A DNA stretch of 64,000 nt from VRUE01 sp036376915 (GTDB taxonomy: Bacteria; Actinomycetota; Thermoleophilia; Solirubrobacterales; 70-9): NCBI GenBank assembly GCA_036376915.1, contig DASUZK010000059.1, positions 106,314 to 170,313 of the forward strand. Reading direction: 5' to 3'. The notes under the pieces are model-generated. The model saw nothing but the letters and a program-made list of their open reading frames with translations. It was not told where the DNA came from and did no database searches. Of this stretch, positions 24,372 to 31,302 are shown piece by piece. The position numbers and the translations under genes are program-made. Numbering within the stretch: the stretch's first letter is position 1; each line of letters begins with the position of its first letter.

Positions 24372-25775
24372 GTGGAGCGGGCGAGCAAGATCGAGCTGGA
24401 CCCGGTCGCCCTGGGCGAGCTGGAGGCCTCCTTCGCCGGGGAGCTCGCCGGCCCGGGAACCGCCGCCTACGACCAGCACCGGGCGGTGTGGAACGGGTCC
24501 ATCGACCGGCACCCTGCCCTGATCGCCCGCTGCACCGGCGCCTCCGACGTGAGCGCGGCCGTGGCCTTCGCGAGGCGGACCGGCCTCCCCCTCGCCGTCC
24601 GGGGAGGCGGCCACAGCTTCCCCGGCCACTCGGCCTGCGACGACGGCCTCGTCATCGATCTGGCTCCGATGAAGGGGATCGACGTCGACCCCGAGGCGGG
24701 CACGGCGAGGGCCGAGGCCGGCGTGCTCCTCGGGGAGCTCGATCGCGAGACGCAGGCGGCCGGGCTCGCGGTGCCGGCCGGGATCGTCACCCACACGGGC
24801 CTCGCGGGGCTCACCCTCGGCGGCGGCATAGGCTGGCTTCAGCGCAGGCACGGGCTGACCATCGACCAGCTCCTCTCGGTCGATCTGGTCACCGCCGAGG
24901 GCGAGCCCGTGAGGGCGAGCGAGGACGAGAACCCCGACCTCTTCTGGGGCGTTCGCGGCGGCGGCGGCAACTTCGGCGTCGTCACCCGGTTCGAGTTCAA
25001 CCTCAACCCGGTTGGGCCGACCGTGGTCGCCGGGCCCGTGTTCTGGCCGATGGAGGAGTCGCCGAGCGTGCTGCGCTTCTACCGGGACTGGATCGCCGAG
25101 GCGCCCGACGACCTGATGACGATCGTGATCCACCGCAAGGCGCCGCCGCTTCCGTTCGTCCCGCCCGAGCTTCACGGCAAGCTCGTCGTCGCCGTCGTCT
25201 GCTGCCACGCCGGCTCGGTGGAGGCGGGGGAAGAGGCGGTCGCGCCGCTGAAGGCCTTCGGGTCGCCCGTGCTCGACCTGTGCGAGCCGAAGCCCTTCCT
25301 CGAGCACCAGGCGATGTTCGACCCCTCCTTCCCCCACGGCCGCTGGTACTACATGCGGGCCTGCGACGTGGCGGAGCTGACCGACGAGGTGATCGACGTC
25401 ACGGTCGAGCACGCGATGCGCATCCGCTCCCCGCTGACGGCGTTCCCGATCTGGCAGATGGGCGGGGCGATCTCACGGGTGGGGGACGAGGAGACGGCGT
25501 TCAGCGGCCGCGGGGCCGGCCACACCTTCAACATCACCGCGGCGACCGCGGGGCCCGACGGCTTCGACGAGGAGCGCGAGTGGGTGCGCGACTTCTGGTC
25601 CGCCCTCGAGCCCCACCAGACGAGCGGCGTCTACGTGAACTTCCTCATGAGCGAGGGCGAGGAGCGGGTCCGCGAGGCCTACGGAGCGAAGAAGTACGAC
25701 CGGCTGAAGGAGCTGAAGCGCCGCTACGACCCCGAGAACCTCTTCCGGCTGAACCAGAACATCCCGCCCGACTAG
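24372..25775 (+). CDS. FAD-linked oxidoreductase, berberine-bridge-enzyme type, 467 aa
   Basis: PCMH-type FAD domain: LAVRGGGHSFPGHSACDDGL (about 75-94) contains the His that covalently links FAD, and LAGLTLGGGIGWLQRRHGLT (about 143-162) is the second flavin loop. The C-terminal BBE segment YDPENLFRLNQNIPPD closes the FAD site. Such enzymes oxidise alcohols, sugars or secondary metabolites with O2. The bicovalent Cys of plant enzymes is not evident. The start is GTG at 24372. The next gene begins 20 bp after the stop. Confidence 0.88.
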   Translation: MERASKIELDPVALGELEASFAGELAGPGTAAYDQHRAVWNGSIDRHPALIARCTGASDVSAAVAFARRTGLPLAVRGGGHSFPGHSACDDGLVIDLAPMKGIDVDPEAGTARAEAGVLLGELDRETQAAGLAVPAGIVTHTGLAGLTLGGGIGWLQRRHGLTIDQLLSVDLVTAEGEPVRASEDENPDLFWGVRGGGGNFGVVTRFEFNLNPVGPTVVAGPVFWPMEESPSVLRFYRDWIAEAPDDLMTIVIHRKAPPLPFVPPELHGKLVVAVVCCHAGSVEAGEEAVAPLKAFGSPVLDLCEPKPFLEHQAMFDPSFPHGRWYYMRACDVAELTDEVIDVTVEHAMRIRSPLTAFPIWQMGGAISRVGDEETAFSGRGAGHTFNITAATAGPDGFDEEREWVRDFWSALEPHQTSGVYVNFLMSEGEERVREAYGAKKYDRLKELKRRYDPENLFRLNQNIPPD

Positions 25776-25794
25776 CCCGCCCGCGCCGGATCCC

Positions 25795-27267
25795 ATGGCG
25801 GCCAAAGCGACCAAGCAAAAGAAGGGCGAGCTGGGCGAGTACCGGCGCAGGCGCGACTTCGCCACCACGCCCGAGCCGGCGCCGCGCCGGCGGCGCGGGA
25901 AGAAGGGCGCGCTCCGCTTCGTCGTCCAGGAGCACAGCGCCCGCCGCCTGCACTGGGACCTGCGGCTGGAGCGCGAGGGCGTCGCCGTCTCCTGGGCCGT
26001 CCCCAACGGCATCCCCGACGATCCCAGCCAGAACCGCAAGGCCGTCCACACCGAGGACCACCCGCTCGAGTACATGGAGTTCGAGGGGGAGATCCCGCCC
26101 GGCGAGTACGGCGCCGGCACGGTGAAGATCTGGGATCGCGGCACCTACGAGGCGGAGAAGTGGGAGAAGGGGAAAATCGTCTTCCGCCTCGACGGCGAGC
26201 GTCTGCGCGGCCGCTACGCGCTCTTCCGCACCGGCGGCGAGAAGGACTGGATGATCCACCGGATGGACCCGCCGGACGAGCGGCGCGACCCCTTTCCCGA
26301 AGCGGTCGTCCCGATGCTGGCGAAGCTCTCGAGGCTGCCGGCGAGCGACGAGGGCTGGGCGGCGGAGGTGAAGTGGGACGGGGTCCGTGCGATCGCCTAC
26401 TGCCGTCCCGGCCGGCTCGAGCTGCAGAGCCGCAACCTCAACCAGGTCACCGCCCAGTACCCGGAGGTGCGGCGGCTCTCGCGCCAGGTCGGCGCCCGCG
26501 AGGCGGTTCTCGACGGCGAGCTGGTCGCCTTCGACGAGCAGGGACGGCCGAGCTTCGAGCGGCTGCAGCAGCGCATCCACCAGACCGACCGCAACGTCGT
26601 CCGCCGCCGGATGAAGTCCCACCCCGTCACCTACGTGATCTTCGACCTGCTCCACCTGGACGGCCAGAGCCTGATGGGCGAGCCCTACGCCCGCCGCCGC
26701 GAGCTGCTCGAGGCCCTGGGGCTGGAGGGAGACAGCTGGCAGACGCCTGCCTTCTCGACCGGCCACGCGAAGGAGTTGCTGGCGGCGAGCGCCGAGCACG
26801 GGCTCGAGGGAATCGTGCTCAAGCGGCTCGACAGCCGCTACGCGCCGGGGAAGCGGACCGGGTCGTGGCTGAAGGTCAAGAACGTCGGCCGCCAGGAGTT
26901 CGTGATCGGCGGCTGGGCGCCGGGAGAGGGGCGCCGCCGCAACCGGATTGGGGCGATCCTGATCGGCTACTTCGAAGGCGAGGGCGCCGAGCGGGAGCTC
27001 CGCTACGCCGGCAAGGTCGGCACCGGGTTCTCGGAGCGAGACCTCGACGAGCTGATGGAGCGCCTCGCTCCGCTGCAGCGCAAGGGAAACCCCTTCGCCG
27101 GCCGGCGCGGCCCCCGGCAGGCCCACTGGGTCGAGCCGCGCCTCGTCGCCGAGATCGAGCTCCGCGAGATGACCGCCGAGGGGATGGTCCGCCACGGCTC
27201 CTTCAAGGGCCTGCGCGAGGACAAGCCGGCCGAGGAGGTCGGCCTCGAGCGGTTGCCGAGAACCTGA
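25795..27267 (+). CDS. ligD: LigD-type ATP-dependent DNA ligase with 3'-phosphoesterase domain, 490 aa
   Basis: The N-terminal 160 residues are the LigD phosphoesterase domain (FVVQEHSARRLHWDLRLERE, with the catalytic His/Arg cluster, and EYGAGTVKIWDRG). The ligase core follows: nucleotidyl lysine in EVKWDGVRA (about 193), DGELVAFD, GIVLKRLDSRY, and the OB-fold WLKVKNVGRQEFVIGGW. The primase-polymerase domain of full LigD is absent. The family works with Ku in non-homologous end joining; no Ku gene is within the window. ATG at 25795. Confidence 0.9.
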   Translation: MAAKATKQKKGELGEYRRRRDFATTPEPAPRRRRGKKGALRFVVQEHSARRLHWDLRLEREGVAVSWAVPNGIPDDPSQNRKAVHTEDHPLEYMEFEGEIPPGEYGAGTVKIWDRGTYEAEKWEKGKIVFRLDGERLRGRYALFRTGGEKDWMIHRMDPPDERRDPFPEAVVPMLAKLSRLPASDEGWAAEVKWDGVRAIAYCRPGRLELQSRNLNQVTAQYPEVRRLSRQVGAREAVLDGELVAFDEQGRPSFERLQQRIHQTDRNVVRRRMKSHPVTYVIFDLLHLDGQSLMGEPYARRRELLEALGLEGDSWQTPAFSTGHAKELLAASAEHGLEGIVLKRLDSRYAPGKRTGSWLKVKNVGRQEFVIGGWAPGEGRRRNRIGAILIGYFEGEGAERELRYAGKVGTGFSERDLDELMERLAPLQRKGNPFAGRRGPRQAHWVEPRLVAEIELREMTAEGMVRHGSFKGLREDKPAEEVGLERLPRT

Positions 27268-27297
27268 GACCAGGCTCCCCGGCCGGTCGTCTCGCGC

Positions 27298-27726
27298 CTA
27301 CTGGTTCTGCTCCGCCTGCGCCCGGATCCGGTCCTCCTGCTCGCGCAGCTTCGGCGTCAGCTCCTCGCCGAAGTCGTCGGCCTCGAAGACCTGGCGGATC
27401 TCGATCTCGCCCGGCTCGTCGTGCGGGTTGGGGCAGCGCTTGATCCACTCCACCGCCTCCTCGAAGGAGTCCACCTGCATCAGCCAGTAGCCGGCGATCA
27501 GCTCCTTGGTCTCGGCGAAGGGGCCGTCGGTCACGGCCCGCTCGCCGTCGCCGCCGAAGCTGACGCGGGCGCCCTTGGAGGAGGGGTGCAGACCCTCGCC
27601 GGCCAGCATCACGCCGGCCTTGGCCATCTCTTCGTTGAACTCGCCCATCGCGGCGAGCAGCTCCTCGCTCGGCATCACGCCGGCCTCGGAGTCCTTGCTT
27701 GCCTTCACGATCGCCATCACTCTCAT
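27298..27726 (-). CDS. YciI-family (DGPF) protein, 142 aa
   Basis: MRVMAIVKASKDSEAG opens a typical YciI fold, and VTDGPFAETKELIAGYWLMQ (about 67-86) is the family signature. The C-terminal 30 residues are a charged tail. AAAGGA precedes the ATG at 27726. Unlike the YciI gene near 5.4 kb, no sigma factor is next to it; the following gene is an MFS pump. Role unknown. Confidence 0.9.
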   Translation of the reverse strand: MRVMAIVKASKDSEAGVMPSEELLAAMGEFNEEMAKAGVMLAGEGLHPSSKGARVSFGGDGERAVTDGPFAETKELIAGYWLMQVDSFEEAVEWIKRCPNPHDEPGEIEIRQVFEADDFGEELTPKLREQEDRIRAQAEQNQ

Positions 27727-27862
27727 CTTGGGTCCTTTCGGTCGTCTTCGCAGGAGCTCGATGTGCCCGATATTCCCGCCTCTACCCACTACGACGAACG
27801 GAGATCGTCGAAATCGACACCCGGGCTCTCACCCGAGCTTCGGTCGAGCGGTCGGCGAGGGC

Positions 27863-29458
27863 TTAGCCCAACGCCACGCCCTCGACCGCCGCGGCGGGCG
27901 CTGGATCCGGCAGGCGAAGCATGCGGAAGGAAGCGAAGAGCCCGATCAGGGCTGCGAGGAGGGGAATGGCCAGCGCCACCTGAAGCGCGAGCGGCCTCGC
28001 GTCGGTGTTGATGCTCACGATCTCCTCGCGAACGTCCTCGGGCTGGCCAACCAGCAGCTCTTCCAGCTGGGCATTGCTCATCACCTGCGCGTCGTCCTCG
28101 AGTGCATCGGCAACGCGCTGCTGCTCGGGCGGCGCCAGCACGTCGCTCGCCTCTGACTTTTGGGTGAAGGCGATGGAGAGCGCGGCGAGCATGATCGCGC
28201 CGGCGAACGCCAGTCCGAGCGACAGGCCGAAGGACCCGGTTGCCGAGTTGATGCCGGCCGCCTCCCCAACCCGCTCCTCCGAGATCGGGGACAGGGTGTA
28301 GTTGTTGAGCTGAGACACCAGCAGGCCGAGCCCCGCTCCGGCGAGCGCGAGCGGAACGAAGAGGTACCAGCCACTGTCGGCGCGCGGGACGATCGGGATC
28401 AGCAGCGACAGCGCCACCGAAAGAAGCACGAACCCGGCCAGGATGAGGCTGGCGGGGCGCCGCTTCCCCGCTCTTTTCCCGGCGACCAGCGCCACCGCGA
28501 ACATCGTCAGGGAGAGTGGCGCGAGGGACAGGCCCGCCTGCATCGCGTTGTAGTCGAGCACCATCTGCAGGTAGATCGGCAGCGCGATCAGCATCCCCCC
28601 CAGGGCGATCTGTTGGAGGATCCCCTGACAGATCCCGAAGCTGAACAGCTTCGATTCGAACAGGTGTGGGTCCAGCAGGACGGGCTTGCCCTCGCGCTTG
28701 CGGCGCAGCAGCCAGTAGACCAGGGCGCCCATCGCGGCCAGCCCCGCGGCCAGCAGCACGCCCACGAACTCGCCGCCCTCCTGCCAGGCCAGGACGCCGA
28801 GCACGAGTCCGCCCATGCCCAGGACCGATAGGACCGAGCCGACGCGGTCTATGCCGCGGTCGCCCGTGTACGGCACGTCGACGAGGAGCCGCCGGCTGCC
28901 GAGCAGGACGACGGCGATGATGACGGCCTCGAGCATGAACCCCACGCGCCACGACAGGTAAGTGGTCAGGAAGCCTCCGAGCAGGGGGCCGATCGCGGCG
29001 GCGATCGCGGCCGAGGCGCCAACCAGGGCGTAGGCCTTCGCCTGGGTGGTTCCCTGGAAATTGCCGTGAATCAGGGACTGCATCGCGGGCAGGTACAGCG
29101 AGGCGCCGAGGCCGCCGATCACCGCCCAGAAGACGATGATCGCGCCCAGGCCCTGGGCGAACACCATCGCCAAAGCGCCCGACACGTAGAGAAGCAGGCC
29201 GAGGACATAGGCCCGTTTGCGGCCGAAGAGATCGCCGATCTTGCTGCCGATCAGGATGAAGGCCGCGGAGACCAGCGCCTCGATCGCGACGGCCGACTGA
29301 ACGCCGCTCACAGTCGTGTCGAGGTCGCGGACGACCGCGGAGATCGAGACGTTCATCAGCGACGTGTCGATGACGAAGACGAACATCGCCATCGCGAGCA
29401 GGAGGGCGAGGCGCTGATCGCCCGTCGCGCCTTCGGCTGCGTCGACGCTCTCGGTCAT
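27863..29458 (-). CDS. MFS transporter, DHA2 family, 531 aa
   Basis: A 14-helix efflux pump. VIDTSLMNVSISAVVRDLD (about 30-48) is the DHA2 helix-1 motif, and GSKIGDLFGRKRAYVLG the motif A loop. A roughly 90-residue extracytoplasmic segment between the last two helices (SEASDVLAPPEQQRVADAL...EEIVSIN) is larger than usual. ATG at 29458 is chosen over GTG/ATG-like starts further out. It is distinct from the pump at 2494-4002. Confidence 0.9.
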   Translation of the reverse strand: MTESVDAAEGATGDQRLALLLAMAMFVFVIDTSLMNVSISAVVRDLDTTVSGVQSAVAIEALVSAAFILIGSKIGDLFGRKRAYVLGLLLYVSGALAMVFAQGLGAIIVFWAVIGGLGASLYLPAMQSLIHGNFQGTTQAKAYALVGASAAIAAAIGPLLGGFLTTYLSWRVGFMLEAVIIAVVLLGSRRLLVDVPYTGDRGIDRVGSVLSVLGMGGLVLGVLAWQEGGEFVGVLLAAGLAAMGALVYWLLRRKREGKPVLLDPHLFESKLFSFGICQGILQQIALGGMLIALPIYLQMVLDYNAMQAGLSLAPLSLTMFAVALVAGKRAGKRRPASLILAGFVLLSVALSLLIPIVPRADSGWYLFVPLALAGAGLGLLVSQLNNYTLSPISEERVGEAAGINSATGSFGLSLGLAFAGAIMLAALSIAFTQKSEASDVLAPPEQQRVADALEDDAQVMSNAQLEELLVGQPEDVREEIVSINTDARPLALQVALAIPLLAALIGLFASFRMLRLPDPAPAAAVEGVALG

Positions 29459-29526
29459 GGCAGATTGCTCGCTCCTCACCGCGGGCAGAGTAGTGCGCGC
29501 TGGCGGCGGCGTCATCCGAGATGAGG

Positions 29527-29868
29527 TCAGACGATCTCCTGGATTGCCCAGCCGTTGCCGTCCGGGTCGGTGAAGAACACGAAGCGACCCCAGGGGAACT
29601 CCTGCACCTCGCTCGCCTCGACCCCACGCTCAATCAGCTCTGCTCTGGCCGCGTCGGCGTCCTCGACGACCAGCTGCAGGCCCGAGACGCTCCCCGGCTG
29701 CATCTGGTGCGCGCCGGCGCTCAGCGCGATCGAACAGGCCGAGCCTGGCGGGGTCAGCTGCACGAAGCGCAGCTCCTCGTTCACCTGGTGGTCGTGTTCG
29801 GCGAGGAAGCCGACCCGATCGACATAGAAGGCCTTGGCCCGATCGACGTCGGCGACCGGCACCTGCAC
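29527..29868 (-). CDS. VOC/glyoxalase-family protein, about 113 aa
   Basis: Paired beta-alpha-beta modules of the vicinal oxygen chelate fold: VPVADVDRAKAFYVDRVGFL near the N-terminus, GLQLVVEDADAARAELIERG in the middle, and FVFFTDPDGNGWAIQEI at the end with the typical DPDGN. GTG at 29868 is the first standard start, but the family's first strand (RLELVQ) begins three to five codons earlier, so the true start may be a rare codon. Function unknown; bleomycin-resistance or dioxygenase-like proteins share the fold. Confidence 0.8.
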   Translation of the reverse strand: MQVPVADVDRAKAFYVDRVGFLAEHDHQVNEELRFVQLTPPGSACSIALSAGAHQMQPGSVSGLQLVVEDADAARAELIERGVEASEVQEFPWGRFVFFTDPDGNGWAIQEIV

Positions 29869-29906
29869 TAGCTCCAGTCGCCACTCGATCTTCGAACGTT
29901 GAATCC

Positions 29907-31238
29907 CTAGTCGGACTCGCGAACCAGGATCAGCAGAGTCTCGTTGAGGTCGGTGGAGCCGCCGTGCTGCGCGGAGCTCCGCATCGCCCGAACGGGCTCG
30001 GAGCTTCGAACCGTCCAGCCGCGGGACTTGCTGAGATCGGCGAGGATCTTTGCCGTGGGCACCAACACTCCGCCGTAACGGCTGTCGCCGACGACGATGC
30101 AGCAGCGACGCCCCTCTTTGAGGTTGTGGTGGACGTTCCCTAGGACCTTCATCAGGTCGGCGAAGTAGCCGCCGATCATCTCTGGAATCCAAGGGTTCCA
30201 GAGGCCCTCTCGGATCTCTTCGAGGTAACCGACGGTGTCGTCCAGCTCTTTCGACCCGGAGGGGGCCCGCGCGAACTCCCTCTGCAGCTGAACGTGCGAG
30301 CTGAGGGTTTCTCTCCGCAGCTTGCGGTTCTCCGCGGAGTCGCTCAGGTGACCCAACATCCACAGCTCGAGGTTGTAGATGTCGGTGTAGTCGAAGGAGT
30401 TGGGATAGGGGGGTGAGAAGACCGAGAGGTCGTGATATTTCCCAGGGTCGGTCTCGCGAGCATCGCCGAGCATCACCTTTGCCGAGACGTCGCTGCGATC
30501 CGCGAAGCCGGTCACGTCGTCGATCGCGTTCTGGGCTCGAGCGGCGAAGAGCTTCAGTACCGAGGACGCATCTCTGGGTCGCTCCTTCCAGTTGCGTCGG
30601 TAACGACGCCCCTTGCCGTTGATCACGACGTTGCTGACCTCAGTGAGTATCCCCCCGACGATGACCCGATAGAAGCGCTGGATCTCGTCACTCTGGATTT
30701 CCTCAATTGAACCGAGCAGCGCGGCCAATCGCGTCGCGACGCCGGCATCGAACACCCACCGTCCGTTCAAGCCGGGCTCGATGAACGTGGGCGGGACTTG
30801 GTCGAAGAACTTCCTGGGATCCGGCCGCTTCGACTTGGCACGCTCGAGTAGGGGGTCGAGCTCGACCGCCAAGTCGTCGGGGGCGTATTTCGTCACCTTC
30901 GTCTGAATCACGTCTGCGAGGAAAGGGTTGATCTCGATCGTCGTCGACGAGACTCCCAGCAGCTGGCAAGACAGCGCGGTGGTGCCCGATCCGCCGAATA
31001 CGTCGAGGCAGCTCTCGACCCTCGCCTTCTCCTGCTCGATCATCCGCTCGATCAGCTCTGGCGGGAAGGCCTCCTTGAAGTGGTGCCAGCGCTGGAACGC
31101 GAGCGGTTCGGCGCCGCTGTTGGAGCCGAGGTGGGAAACCTCCCGGTTGCCTACCCATCGCTCGAAGGGCGATGCCGGCTCCTGTGCGTCGCAATCCTCC
31201 TTCGTCGGCGCAGGGGGAGAAGCAAGGGTGGTGGAAAT
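29907..31238 (-). CDS. Site-specific DNA amino-methyltransferase, 443 aa, probable ATT start
   Basis: SAM-binding motif I is DVFGGSGTT (about 78-86) and catalytic motif IV is SPPYPNSFDY (about 275-284), an N4-cytosine/N6-adenine methyltransferase. The first ATG is at 31043, yet conserved sequence (LAFQRWHHFKEAFPPELIER) lies in frame just upstream of it. AGGAGG at 31246-31251 is 7 nt ahead of ATT at 31236-31238, giving a protein starting (M)STTLASPPAPTKED. No standard start exists in that interval, so I call ATT. No restriction endonuclease is adjacent; the upstream gene encodes the MGS/SorC-like protein, 65 bp away and probably in the same transcript. Confidence 0.8.
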   Translation of the reverse strand: MSTTLASPPAPTKEDCDAQEPASPFERWVGNREVSHLGSNSGAEPLAFQRWHHFKEAFPPELIERMIEQEKARVESCLDVFGGSGTTALSCQLLGVSSTTIEINPFLADVIQTKVTKYAPDDLAVELDPLLERAKSKRPDPRKFFDQVPPTFIEPGLNGRWVFDAGVATRLAALLGSIEEIQSDEIQRFYRVIVGGILTEVSNVVINGKGRRYRRNWKERPRDASSVLKLFAARAQNAIDDVTGFADRSDVSAKVMLGDARETDPGKYHDLSVFSPPYPNSFDYTDIYNLELWMLGHLSDSAENRKLRRETLSSHVQLQREFARAPSGSKELDDTVGYLEEIREGLWNPWIPEMIGGYFADLMKVLGNVHHNLKEGRRCCIVVGDSRYGGVLVPTAKILADLSKSRGWTVRSSEPVRAMRSSAQHGGSTDLNETLLILVRESD

Positions 31239-31302
31239 CGGAGGTCCTCCTGATGGTTGGTTGACCGAGAGTAAATCGGGCGATCCGGACCCGAAATCCC
31301 CG

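Noticed and set aside
30703..31194. A protein encoded by the shadow frame at the 5' end of the methyltransferase
   Set aside because: The product is Arg-rich with no fold, while another frame of the same strand continues the methyltransferase sequence behind a good ribosome-binding site.
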